From contig JAUNHH010000002.1 in NCBI GenBank assembly GCA_030524055.1, positions 242,666 through 306,665 of the forward strand: 64,000 nt of DNA. Direction: 5' to 3'. The position numbers were made by a program, and so were the translations under genes. Below, one piece after another: positions 35,142-43,636 of this stretch; within the stretch, counting starts at the first letter, position 1; each line of letters opens with the position of its first letter. The DNA comes from Actinomycetaceae bacterium (GTDB lineage Bacteria; Actinomycetota; Actinomycetes; Actinomycetales; Actinomycetaceae). The notes beneath the pieces are model-generated. The model was not told the DNA's origin and made no database searches. It was given only the letters and a program-made list of their open reading frames with translations.

Positions 35142-35909
35142 ATGGCAATACCGCATAGCAACGGCGGGCAGCCCACCGCAGATATTGACGTCCTCCTTGT
35201 CGAGGACGAACTCGATCTGGCCCGTTCCACTGAGGAATATCTAGAGACATTTGGTATCAGTGTTATTCACCGGACACGGGCAGAGGACGCATTAACGGAC
35301 CTGACAACAATCACGCCAACGGTCATCCTTCTCGATGTCGGATTACCGGGAATGAGCGGATTCGCGCTCTGCGCCCAGATCCGTAAGAGCGCCCCTCAAA
35401 TCAGCATTATTTTTATCTCGGCTCGTACCAGCGAAGCAGACCAAGTATTTGGACTCGATCTCGGAGCTGATGACTATCTCACCAAGCCATACTCCTTGCA
35501 CCTTCTTCTCGCCAAAGTCCGCAGAGCACTCTCTCGGGCACGACAAAACACCCCGATTCCAGCACTCGCGACAGAAGAACAAAGCCAGCACGATGCCATT
35601 ATCGACAACGGCTATCTGCGTCACGACACACTGGCTGGGCGCACATGGATCGATGGACACGAGATTCACTTAACGGCAATAGAACACCGGATCCTCGACT
35701 ATCTTGCACGCCATAGTGGACAGGTCTGCTCCAAGAAGGAAATTATTATGGCTGTATGGGGCGATTCCTATACATCTGAGGGCACCTTGACTGTACATAT
35801 GCGACGTCTGCGTGGGCGCATAGAGAAAGATCCGCAGAATCCTCAATGTATACGCACAGTGTGGGGACGTGGATACCTTTTTGCTCACCCAACGGAGGAG
35901 CCCCAATGA
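35142..35909 (+). CDS. OmpR-type response regulator (ABC-associated)
   Basis: 255 residues. Receiver domain (about 15-130): LLVEDELDLARSTEEYL, phosphoacceptor near D65 in VILLDVGLPGMSGFAL, and DDYLTKPYSLHLLLAKVRRAL. C-terminal winged helix: IHLTAIEHRILDYLARHSGQVCSKKEIIMAVWGD and TVHMRRLRGRIEKDP. It overlaps the kinase by 4 bases. With the kinase and the following FtsX-type ABC pair it forms a module like those that sense and expel peptides. Confidence 0.9.
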   Translation: MAIPHSNGGQPTADIDVLLVEDELDLARSTEEYLETFGISVIHRTRAEDALTDLTTITPTVILLDVGLPGMSGFALCAQIRKSAPQISIIFISARTSEADQVFGLDLGADDYLTKPYSLHLLLAKVRRALSRARQNTPIPALATEEQSQHDAIIDNGYLRHDTLAGRTWIDGHEIHLTAIEHRILDYLARHSGQVCSKKEIIMAVWGDSYTSEGTLTVHMRRLRGRIEKDPQNPQCIRTVWGRGYLFAHPTEEPQ

Positions 35910-37297
35910 CGACGTATTCCCGACCACTTCAGATTTCTTCGCTGCCCCACTATTCGACAACGACGATTGTGACTGTCCGCCGTGTGGCACTCGGTATTGT
36001 CACCATTGCTTTTCTTACATTGGCGCTCATATGGATTGCCGTGCTTCGGCCACCACCAACCTCTGATATCGCTACCCTTAATCGCAGTGTCCACCTTGCC
36101 CAAGAACATTGGCCCCACCTGGATGAACACCAATTCTCCACTATTACATCTGCTGTGACTGTCATTGATAGCGATGGAACGGTGCGTCTAGAAGCAAATC
36201 AGGAAGACAATACCGCTCGCCTCGGTGCCGATGCTCCCACTGTTGGTGGTCTGCAAAAAATCGATCGCGCGGTGACCCTATTTGCGCGCCATCCACCTGA
36301 TCGGACTCTGTCAGCCCCCATTATTGTTGACGGGCATATTGTCGGAATACTCCTTATTGACGACCTGTCCTATAACGCCATGCAAAATGGGAGTATTTAC
36401 CTCGCTCAGTTGCTCTCAATGGCGCTCGTGGTGATGACTCTTGGGACATTGGGCGGTATTGCTCTGCTTCATCACCGTGTCATCGTCCCTTTTCGCCGTC
36501 TAGAGGGATTTGCTCAGGATATTGCTCATGGTCGTTTCGATGTGCCATTGCCAATGGATCGTGGGCGAATATTTGGAGTCTGGTCTGAGGCATTTGATCT
36601 TATGCGCTCAGAATTGCGTTCTTCTCGAGAAAGAGAACAGGAAGCACATCGTCAACAGGAGCAACTTGTTGCTGATATTAGCCATGATATTCGTACCCCC
36701 TTGGCAACACTCACCTCAACTGCTGAACTCATCCTCGCGACGTCACCTGATCCCACCCGCAATGCTCGGCTTACCCGCTTGATTTCCCAGGCGCAGAGGA
36801 TTGACTCTTTGCTCACCGACCTTGAGCATTCCTATTCCCTGAGTAATCCAGTGCTTAGCGTTGATGTGGTGGAAGTACCGTCCTCCACTCTGTCCCACAT
36901 TGTGCTGGACGCGGATCCGCGGGCCCTAGTGCAGATGCAGCCATTTCCCGAGGTATTAGTTCGTGTGGACCCTGATCGTTTTGCCCAGGTCGTGGGTAAT
37001 ATCGTGGCGAACTCATATAAATACGCTTCCACAGTGATCGAGGTCGAAGCCTATGTCCTTGATCAGGAAGAGTTTCTTACGCTCACATTTTCTGACCACG
37101 GCGATGGTGTCAGTGACGATGACCTTCCTCTACTGATAGCGCGTGGCTTTCGAGGAAGCAATGCTAAAGGAACATCCGGTCAAGGGTTGGGTCTTCATAC
37201 TGCTTCAAGCCTGATGGAGAGAATGGGAGGGTCCCTCGACCTTGAACGCGGTGTAGATGGTGGTTTAGTTGTCCACCTTTTGCTGCCTTTGGCATAA
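35906..37297 (+). CDS. two-component sensor histidine kinase (HAMP)
   Basis: 463 residues. TM1 about 26-47 (GIVTIAFLTLALIWIAV), an extracytoplasmic sensor of about 115 residues, TM2 about 163-186, HAMP to about 240, phosphoacceptor H260 in DISHDIRTPLATLTSTAEL, and HATPase with IVANSYKYAS, DHGDGVSDDDL and GLGLHTASSLMERMGG. Start ATG 35906 lies in the regulator stop (ATGA). Unlike true BceS-type intramembrane kinases, it has a sizeable outer domain, so it may bind its ligand directly. Confidence 0.9.
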   Translation: MTTYSRPLQISSLPHYSTTTIVTVRRVALGIVTIAFLTLALIWIAVLRPPPTSDIATLNRSVHLAQEHWPHLDEHQFSTITSAVTVIDSDGTVRLEANQEDNTARLGADAPTVGGLQKIDRAVTLFARHPPDRTLSAPIIVDGHIVGILLIDDLSYNAMQNGSIYLAQLLSMALVVMTLGTLGGIALLHHRVIVPFRRLEGFAQDIAHGRFDVPLPMDRGRIFGVWSEAFDLMRSELRSSREREQEAHRQQEQLVADISHDIRTPLATLTSTAELILATSPDPTRNARLTRLISQAQRIDSLLTDLEHSYSLSNPVLSVDVVEVPSSTLSHIVLDADPRALVQMQPFPEVLVRVDPDRFAQVVGNIVANSYKYASTVIEVEAYVLDQEEFLTLTFSDHGDGVSDDDLPLLIARGFRGSNAKGTSGQGLGLHTASSLMERMGGSLDLERGVDGGLVVHLLLPLA

Positions 37298-37316
37298 CAG
37301 AGGACCTAACTCTATA

Positions 37317-37371
37317 GGCAGGTCTTGTCACAGAATCGTCAGAAATATGCTGCGCTTCTGTCATACCTGCC
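37317..37371 (+). promoter_or_regulatory. dyad and repeats in front of the ABC pair
   Basis: GGCAGGT (37317-37323) and ACCTGCC (37365-37371) form the outer arms of a dyad. Inside, TCACAGAA (37329) faces TTCTGTCA (37356, one mismatch), and a third GTCAGAA lies at 37338. The block contains a -35-like TTGTCA (37325-37330) and ends just before the ABC gene. It is a good candidate for the binding site of the neighbouring response regulator. Confidence 0.45.
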
Positions 37372-37387
37372 GGCGTAGCGTGGAGAT

Positions 37388-38239
37388 ATGACAGCGAAAC
37401 ATAAAGCCCACGTTTCTTCTCAGCGCACTAATGGTGGTGATAGCGAGCAGGGCACTGGGGAATCAGATTTATTGTCGAGTGCCGACGTTGTAATTCGGAC
37501 ATCTCGTCTCTCAAAGAGTTTTTCGCACGGTGGAGCGCAACAGCATGTCTTGCGAAATCTCGATCTGACGATAGAGAAGGGCTCATTCACTGTCATTATG
37601 GGTCCATCTGGGGCAGGGAAATCGACCTTGTTATATACGCTATCAGGAATGGATCGGCCAACTCTGGGGAGGGTCGAAGTAGATGGCATTGAAATCTCGA
37701 CGTTGAATGAAGACCATTTGGCGATATTCCGTCGTCAGCATTGTGGTTTTGTTTTCCAGCAGGTTCACCTTCTGGATGATCTCAGCGTGATAGACAACCT
37801 CATGGTGGTGGGATTGTTGAGTAAAGAAAAACGTCGCCACATTCGAGGCCGCTGCGAAGAACTCCTCAATCTTGTTGGATTGCCCGATTCTGATTGGAGA
37901 AAATTCCCGTCAATGTTGTCAGGCGGGCAGGCGCAGCGAGTAGCCATAGCTCGCGCACTCGTTGGGACGCCTACAGTGCTTTTCGCAGATGAGCCGACGG
38001 GGCAATTGTCCTCTCAATATGCGGATATGGTCCTTGACCTCCTCGAACAGATTCACTTACAGGGGCAGACCATTGTCATGGTGACTCATGATGTGCGTTC
38101 AGCCGCACGAGCTTCCCGCATACTGTATTTGCGGGACGGCAAAGTGCACGGCGAACTCGACCTGGAAAGTTTTAGCGGTGCACCTCTTGGCGAGCGAACC
38201 CAATGCGTGACCACCTTCCTCGCAGAAATGGGGTGGTGA
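37388..38239 (+). CDS. ABC transporter ATP-binding protein (MacB/LolD class)
   Basis: 283 residues: Walker A GPSGAGKSTLLYTLSG, Q-loop FVFQQVHLLDDLSV, signature MLSGGQAQRVAIARAL, Walker B TVLFADEPTGQLSS, and H-loop IVMVTHDVRSAARAS. This class pairs with FtsX-type permeases, and the permease follows 2 bases after the stop. A 35-residue hydrophilic N-terminus precedes the ATPase fold. TAGCGT 6 bases before ATG 37388 suggests a leaderless start. Confidence 0.92.
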   Translation: MTAKHKAHVSSQRTNGGDSEQGTGESDLLSSADVVIRTSRLSKSFSHGGAQQHVLRNLDLTIEKGSFTVIMGPSGAGKSTLLYTLSGMDRPTLGRVEVDGIEISTLNEDHLAIFRRQHCGFVFQQVHLLDDLSVIDNLMVVGLLSKEKRRHIRGRCEELLNLVGLPDSDWRKFPSMLSGGQAQRVAIARALVGTPTVLFADEPTGQLSSQYADMVLDLLEQIHLQGQTIVMVTHDVRSAARASRILYLRDGKVHGELDLESFSGAPLGERTQCVTTFLAEMGW

Positions 38240-38241
38240 CG

Positions 38242-40668
38242 ATGCGAATCATCACTCCAACACCTCTTCTTATCCGTCGAGTTCTACGCCGGCATCCTGT
38301 TTTGGCTATTGCAGTGGCGCTTTTGTCATTCATGATCGGATTTTTGGGGCATATCTCTGCCGTCTTAGTCAGTGAATACCCCCAGCAAACTCAGGTGCTT
38401 GCTCAGCGGTGGAATTCTGCTGATGCGTTATCAGTATTTCCAACACAGCGCACCATAGACGAAGTCAAGGCGCTTGCGGCCAGTGACCCTGCTATTACCG
38501 AGGCTGAAACCACACCAGTGCTCATGAATAGCATCTCTATCCCATTAAATGGCCGCACTTTTAGCGCGCTAGGTGTGATCTGGGATATTGATAATCCTGG
38601 TTCCATTGGGACGCATACAATCACTGACCGTGCTGCGACCACCGTAGACAATCCCGTGTGGTTACCAGAGGTTTTGCGATCTGTTGGCAGATATCGGGTA
38701 GGCGACTCTATAGAGATCACCACACCCGCTGGTCCACGAACATTCCATATTCAGGGATTCTTTGAGAACACCTACATGGGGGTACCTGACTCCAGAGTTC
38801 TTGGAATTGGTTTGTCGTCGAATGATTTCCAGCGTGTGTGGGAAGAAACTGGCACTGACAACAGTCAGGAAAGCCCACAGAAGATCACTGAGGAGACATT
38901 CTCCGGCGCAGGACGGGCAGTTTTGCTTGAAGCTACAGGTAGCGATGTCAACAGCGTCATTCAGGTTATGTCAGATATTGCTGATCGTGAACAGGACCGC
39001 TCTCACCCCCTGTCTACCTTTGTGTGGACAACTGACCTATTGACTCTGTCGATTGTGACGTCGTTGACCTCATCGCTCATTGGGGCACTGTTACTAGCAA
39101 CTGCCCTGTTACTCATACTCGTATCTGCGTTGGTGATCCATTCAACCCTGCGATCAGTTCTCCAAAGAGAACAGGTGCCATTGGCTATGTTGAGAGCCTG
39201 TGGCTTTACGACAGCACAAGCCGTCCGCTCACTCATTATTACCTTCACCATGGTTGCATTGGTGGCTTCCTTTATCGGCGCAATGGCGTATCTATTAATG
39301 AGCGGCTATTTGAGTCGCCTGGTGAATTCACAATCTGGGACAACGTGGGTTGCTGGAATGTCATGGGTTGGAGTAGTGGCAAGTTGCTGCGCGCCGACAC
39401 TGGTCATTCTCGCGGTATGCACCTTTACTTTGCATCGTTTGCGCAAGCAGAGCACAGTGGAACTGCTTCGAGGCGGACATACGGGACATTCTTTCCGCCG
39501 AAGCTATTTGCCATTAACAACGACACCAGGGTCAGCAGGACTGCTCCTTGGTCTTGGACAGGCACTCCAGAATTTCCGTCGTTCAGTGATGGTGACTGTC
39601 ACCATGATGGTGGTCAGCGCAGTGGCAATAGTGATCCTTGGTATTAGCGACACAATGCTCTCCGACGAGGATCGGGGCCTGCAGATCCTTCTCGGTGAGG
39701 TTGAGGACTTACATGTCTACCCCGCAGCAGATGCTGACCGCGCGCACCTTGAGGCCCGCCTCAATGAGATTAATGGCGTGGAATCGGTGTACCCACGAAG
39801 TTGGGCTACACCAGAGATTTCCGGCCGCGAGACGCAATTTTTCGGCGTGGACAGCGGAGACGTTGAAACACATTTCCGTTCTGAGGCGATTCAGGTGGGG
39901 CGCTATCCAGCAAGTGATGATGAAATCGCCGTGGGAGCGAGCCTCGCCCGATCATTGAATCTGAAAGTGGGGCAGACGTGGACAATAGACCTGGATGGGC
40001 GAAAAGCAACGTATTTGGTAACTGGTCTGTCTTCAGGGGTGCAGCAAATGGGATTTTTTGCTTATCTCACCCAGGCGGGTTTGCAGCGTTTGGGGGAACA
40101 GACGTCACCAACAGTTTTGGCCGTTAATGTGGTGTCTACGCACTCTAGTGCGGAAAGAACAAGGATCGTCGAGGAGATCCAAGAAAAACTCGGCGATGAC
40201 GTTATGTATGTTCACGATCAACGTGAGGCCATTTTAGTGTCGGTGGACGGGTATCTGTCTGCGCTGCCAGTTGTATCTGCCTTGATTACAGCTTTTACGA
40301 TCGTGACAATAATTGTGGTGGTCGCTCTTGTTGTTGGTGCCCTCTTGCGGGAGGAACGCCATTCATTGGGTGTACGTAAGGCATTGGGTTTTACTCATTG
40401 GCAATTATCCTCGCAGCTTTTATGGGCAGTAATTCCGCAGGTTGTGATCGGCGTATTTCTTGGTAGCGTAGGTGGAGTTCTCGGTGTGGAGCCTTCACTG
40501 AATCTCATTCTGAGTGCAGCAGGTTCTTTGGGGGCTACTACCCAGGTGCCAGTCGCATTATGGATAGGCGTTCCATTAGTGCTCACCTTGGTTGCGAGTG
40601 CCGTGGCCATCATTCTCTCGGTGCAGATTCGCCATATTCGTGTGCATGAACTTGTCGCTAAAGGATAG
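38242..40668 (+). CDS. FtsX/MacB-like ABC transporter permease
   Basis: 808 residues with duplicated architecture: one N-terminal transmembrane segment, a large extracytoplasmic domain, three segments (about 270-400, LTSSLIGALLLATALLLILV), a central transmembrane segment (about 445-475), a second outer domain, and a final FtsX bundle (about 665-800, IVTIIVVVALVVGALLREE and GVRKALGFTHWQLSSQLLW). ATG 38242 is chosen because earlier in-frame starts lie within the ATPase gene. With its ATPase it may export or remove amphipathic peptides or lipids (inferred from class and kinase linkage). Confidence 0.88.
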   Translation: MRIITPTPLLIRRVLRRHPVLAIAVALLSFMIGFLGHISAVLVSEYPQQTQVLAQRWNSADALSVFPTQRTIDEVKALAASDPAITEAETTPVLMNSISIPLNGRTFSALGVIWDIDNPGSIGTHTITDRAATTVDNPVWLPEVLRSVGRYRVGDSIEITTPAGPRTFHIQGFFENTYMGVPDSRVLGIGLSSNDFQRVWEETGTDNSQESPQKITEETFSGAGRAVLLEATGSDVNSVIQVMSDIADREQDRSHPLSTFVWTTDLLTLSIVTSLTSSLIGALLLATALLLILVSALVIHSTLRSVLQREQVPLAMLRACGFTTAQAVRSLIITFTMVALVASFIGAMAYLLMSGYLSRLVNSQSGTTWVAGMSWVGVVASCCAPTLVILAVCTFTLHRLRKQSTVELLRGGHTGHSFRRSYLPLTTTPGSAGLLLGLGQALQNFRRSVMVTVTMMVVSAVAIVILGISDTMLSDEDRGLQILLGEVEDLHVYPAADADRAHLEARLNEINGVESVYPRSWATPEISGRETQFFGVDSGDVETHFRSEAIQVGRYPASDDEIAVGASLARSLNLKVGQTWTIDLDGRKATYLVTGLSSGVQQMGFFAYLTQAGLQRLGEQTSPTVLAVNVVSTHSSAERTRIVEEIQEKLGDDVMYVHDQREAILVSVDGYLSALPVVSALITAFTIVTIIVVVALVVGALLREERHSLGVRKALGFTHWQLSSQLLWAVIPQVVIGVFLGSVGGVLGVEPSLNLILSAAGSLGATTQVPVALWIGVPLVLTLVASAVAIILSVQIRHIRVHELVAKG

Positions 40669-40770
40669 GAAAATAGCGCGTATCGACGAGCGCTATGTGC
40701 TGTATCTAGGTCGCGGCACTGGGTTCGCATCCTGTGAGCACCACTGTCACGCGGCGTAGGATGGTGATTC

Positions 40771-41595
40771 GTGGATCCTGCAGCTAGTAATCCAGAGCCC
40801 ATACAGCCTCCCGCGTCAGCAATCACCAGCCCTGCTTCGGCGGTTTCGGTAGGGGGTGTTGGTATTGCGGCAGGCTTTCTTTCGGGACTATTTGGTGTTG
40901 GCGGGGGAGTCATTATTGTCCCCGCCCTGGTCGCGATTCTCGGAATGGATCGGCGCCGCGCCTCCGCGACTTCGCTTTTGTCGATTATTCTCACTGCGTC
41001 TATCGGCGCCATTTCCTATGGAATCCGCGGAGATATTTCCATTATCGGCAGTGCGATTCTGGTCTGTGGTGCTCTGATTGGCACATATATCGGCACCAAA
41101 TTATTGCGCGTATTACCTGCGAAAATCCTCCCATGGACTTTTGTCGCCTTTATTGTCATTGTCATTATTTCCCAGCAATTCCATATTCCTACTCGAGGAT
41201 CAGAGCTTATTCTTGATCCGCTTCGGATTGTTGCTCTTATTGGTATCGGCCTACTTTCCGGAGTTTTTGCTGGACTAGTCGGTGTTGGGGGAGGGTCTAT
41301 TATTGTTCCAGGAATGCAGCTCTGTGCAGGAGTAGGGGATCTTTTAGCGCGAGGGACCTCTTTACTTGTTATGATTCCTACCGCTATTAGCGGCACGTGG
41401 TCGAATAGTCGCTATCATCTTGTTGATTGGCGGACAGGTCTTGTGCTTGGAATATGTGCGGCAGCAATAACGCCCTTGGGTGCGTGGGTGGCTGCATTAT
41501 TGACTCCGCAGATTGGTACGCTTCTCTTTACGCTTTTCCTTATTGGGATAGCGATAGAGACAATTATGCGGTCGCGTAGGTCCCATAAAAATTGA
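40771..41595 (+). CDS. TauE/SafE (TSUP) family membrane transporter
   Basis: 274 residues, about eight transmembrane segments, with the family's paired glycine motifs: AAGFLSGLFGVGGGVIIVPAL near residue 32 and LLSGVFAGLVGVGGGSIIVPGM near residue 155, plus SLLSIILTA and GTSLLVMIPTAISG. Members move sulfite, sulfoacetate or other organosulfur anions. With the upstream cysteine-forming operon a sulfur role is tempting, but the two are 25 kb apart. GTG start; TAGGAT lies 8 bases upstream. Confidence 0.85.
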   Translation: MDPAASNPEPIQPPASAITSPASAVSVGGVGIAAGFLSGLFGVGGGVIIVPALVAILGMDRRRASATSLLSIILTASIGAISYGIRGDISIIGSAILVCGALIGTYIGTKLLRVLPAKILPWTFVAFIVIVIISQQFHIPTRGSELILDPLRIVALIGIGLLSGVFAGLVGVGGGSIIVPGMQLCAGVGDLLARGTSLLVMIPTAISGTWSNSRYHLVDWRTGLVLGICAAAITPLGAWVAALLTPQIGTLLFTLFLIGIAIETIMRSRRSHKN

Positions 41596-41606
41596 CGAGG
41601 GCGGGG
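41595..41606 (+). repeat. dispersed 12-mer copy between TSUP and MFS genes
   Basis: Exact ACGAGGGCGGGG whose first base overlaps the last base of the TSUP stop codon, in the 16-base gap before the end of the convergent MFS gene. No inverted mate is seen here. Confidence 0.6.
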
Positions 41607-41611
41607 CTCCT

Positions 41612-42856
41612 CTATTGATCGGTACGCGCCCGACTATTCCCTCCACACCAGGCAAAGGCACAACTCACTGCCAATATCACTCCTGACAAAATAAAGGGGG
41701 AAAGCCGCTGAACGCTATACAGTGCAGTCGAAGATATGGGAGCAAAAATCCATGTCACTGCCCCGGTAGCATGTAAAACGCCAGCAACTCCTCCCTGTTC
41801 TTCAGCGCTGACAGCAAGTGATCCGCCCGCTTGAAAACCCGGGCCAACAATACCTAGGCTCACGCCCAACATAAATGTTGCGCAGCCAATGAAAAGCGCA
41901 GATGGAGCAATAGCTAATAGCCCTAAACCAGCAAGTCCGAGCGTTGCACCAAAACGCAGGAGTCGCCTCGGGCTCCACCCTAAACGGGGCACCACTACTA
42001 ATTGCATGAGGATCCCACCCAGCGCATTGAGTCCTAGCATTAATGCCGTTAAAGGCAGGGCCTCTCCAGGAGATATTCCTAAACGATCCTGAAGAATAAA
42101 GCCCATAAGAATCTGCGCCACCCCCGCAGTAAAAAAGGTGCCAAAGGCCCCCGCAATCCACGGGAACACCCTTCTATCCCACCAATGAACACGGGGAGGT
42201 AATGTTTTTTCCAGCGCCCCGGCCTCGTTCGATTTTCCTATTTCGGAGCGCGAATCCGCGGGCATCCATATGACTGCGATTCCCAATGCAATGACAACAA
42301 ACCACGGAGTGGCATAAGCGGGCGCAACAATAGACCAAGTGCCTAATGCCGATGATAAAAGCGAACCCACCATAATTGACGTGGAAATCGCTCCCGACGC
42401 CATTGCCATACCTTTAACGCGCTGCTGTTGATCAGGAGTAATCGAGGCAATAATGACTTGCCCGGTCGGCGGAATAGCGGCAACGGCTGCCCCAAAAAGG
42501 GGCCCGCGAGCACACATAATGGCAATAGCGGCCCATATCATTGAAATCCAGCCAACCTGCGCGGCCCACACCGCTCCGGAAAATAGCGCTCCCGCGCCGG
42601 CTGCACATATCAACGCACAGACAATCACCCGTTTTGGCCCCCACAACACCGAACGGCGTCCCCAAAATTGACTGAGGGCAGCAACGGTGGCTGCCGCCAA
42701 GGATAATGTCGCCCCGATCACCCATTCGGGCATGGCAAGTTCACGCGAGAGCGGTGCAATCGAGGCGTTTAACATATTCTGCGCCGTGTAGGTGAAGAGA
42801 ACAATGACAACAAGGGCGCGCAGAGTCGGATGGGACACAATAGGTGAAGAGGGCAC
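41612..42856 (-). CDS. MFS transporter
   Basis: 414 residues, about twelve transmembrane segments in two halves with a hydrophilic central loop (about 215-235, ADSRSEIGKSNEAGALEKTL). Motif A-like region after segment 2 reads FWGRRSVLWGPKRV. The pattern suggests a drug/metabolite-type efflux carrier, but the substrate cannot be read from sequence. GTG start 42856 is preceded by TATCCT and 6 bases, a leaderless arrangement. Confidence 0.82.
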   Translation of the reverse strand: MPSSPIVSHPTLRALVVIVLFTYTAQNMLNASIAPLSRELAMPEWVIGATLSLAAATVAALSQFWGRRSVLWGPKRVIVCALICAAGAGALFSGAVWAAQVGWISMIWAAIAIMCARGPLFGAAVAAIPPTGQVIIASITPDQQQRVKGMAMASGAISTSIMVGSLLSSALGTWSIVAPAYATPWFVVIALGIAVIWMPADSRSEIGKSNEAGALEKTLPPRVHWWDRRVFPWIAGAFGTFFTAGVAQILMGFILQDRLGISPGEALPLTALMLGLNALGGILMQLVVVPRLGWSPRRLLRFGATLGLAGLGLLAIAPSALFIGCATFMLGVSLGIVGPGFQAGGSLAVSAEEQGGVAGVLHATGAVTWIFAPISSTALYSVQRLSPFILSGVILAVSCAFAWCGGNSRARTDQ

Positions 42857-42862
42857 CTAGCG

Positions 42863-42868
42863 AGGATA
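42863..42868 (-). promoter_or_regulatory. -10 element of the MFS gene (leaderless start)
   Basis: On the minus strand TATCCT, CGCTAG, then GTG 42856. Confidence 0.5.
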
Positions 42869-42913
42869 GTCCTCTTCCTGCGGATCGTTGGTATTGCCTC
42901 AATCAACGAGGGC

Positions 42914-42947
42914 GGCGCGAAAATGAGAAAATCTCCGGCGCGAAAAT
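42914..42947. repeat. 11-bp direct repeat upstream of the MFS gene
   Basis: GGCGCGAAAAT occurs at 42914-42924 and 42937-42947, a 23-base period (about two helical turns). It lies 58-91 bases before the MFS start, in the 248-base divergent gap. Possible operator. A one-mismatch 12-mer copy (42906) touches it. Confidence 0.4.
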
Positions 42948-43091
42948 TCAGCTTCCCAATCGGGCCTATTAAATACCCTGGCCCCAATATTCTGACACTC
43001 TGTGCGTGCAATATATCCAGGAAAACGCGCACTGACACCGATTCATAAAAGGAAATGACGGCAGGTCATATGGCGACTTAATAATCAGTGT

Positions 43092-43097
43092 TACCGT
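43092..43097 (+). promoter_or_regulatory. -10 element of the hemG-like gene
   Basis: TACCGT, CCCTCCT, then ATG 43105; 7-base gap, no ribosome site. Confidence 0.45.
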
Positions 43098-43104
43098 CCC
43101 TCCT

Positions 43105-43632
43105 ATGCGTATTCTTGCTATGTATTCTTCGCGTTTTGGTCATACGACCCGTATTGTGGGGCGAATAGCAGAATCACTACGTCAGCAAGGTCATGACGTT
43201 ATTGTGCGCCCTAGTCATGTTGTACGCGATATTGGTGACGATATTGATGCCACTATTATCGCAGCCTCGGTGCGCTATGGATTCTATGCGCCACACCTGA
43301 AGACTTTTACTCGTAAACATGTGAATCGCCTGCATTCAATGCCTACCGCCTTTCTCGGCGTTAGTCTATCCAGTACAAAAGACGGGCAGGATGAGCCGCA
43401 TACCAATCGTTATTCCCGGAAATTCCTCGACGGAACTCCATGGAAACCCACCATTTGTCGCCTTTTCGACGGGGAAATCAACTTCGACTTGTACCGCGGC
43501 CTCGATCGTATTTTGCTGAATAAGATCCTCGAGGTGTCCGGCAAACCTCACGGTGACGGTGTCAAAGTTGAATACACCGACTGGGAAGCAGTCGATGGAT
43601 TCGCCCGCGACTTCGCTGCTCTCTTGCGCTAA
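43105..43632 (+). CDS. hemG: HemG-like flavodoxin, protoporphyrinogen IX dehydrogenase
   Basis: 175 residues, long-chain flavodoxin fold. Phosphate-loop YSSRFGHTTRI at the N-terminus, then ASVRYGFYAPHLKTF, NRLHSMPTAFLGVSL, HTNRYSRKFLDGTPWKP and VEYTDWEAVDGFARDF. These follow E. coli HemG segment by segment (ASIRYGHYH, RLNSMPSAF, TNSYARKFL, YTDWEQV). HemG passes electrons from protoporphyrinogen IX to menaquinone in heme synthesis. No other heme gene is adjacent. TACCGT plus 7 bases before ATG 43105 indicates a leaderless start. Confidence 0.83.
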   Translation: MRILAMYSSRFGHTTRIVGRIAESLRQQGHDVIVRPSHVVRDIGDDIDATIIAASVRYGFYAPHLKTFTRKHVNRLHSMPTAFLGVSLSSTKDGQDEPHTNRYSRKFLDGTPWKPTICRLFDGEINFDLYRGLDRILLNKILEVSGKPHGDGVKVEYTDWEAVDGFARDFAALLR

Positions 43633-43636
43633 ATCA

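Noticed and set aside
42769..43038. Minus-strand 89-codon frame over the MFS start and upstream gap
   Set aside because: It overlaps the MFS promoter and the 11-bp direct repeats and lacks any coding pattern.
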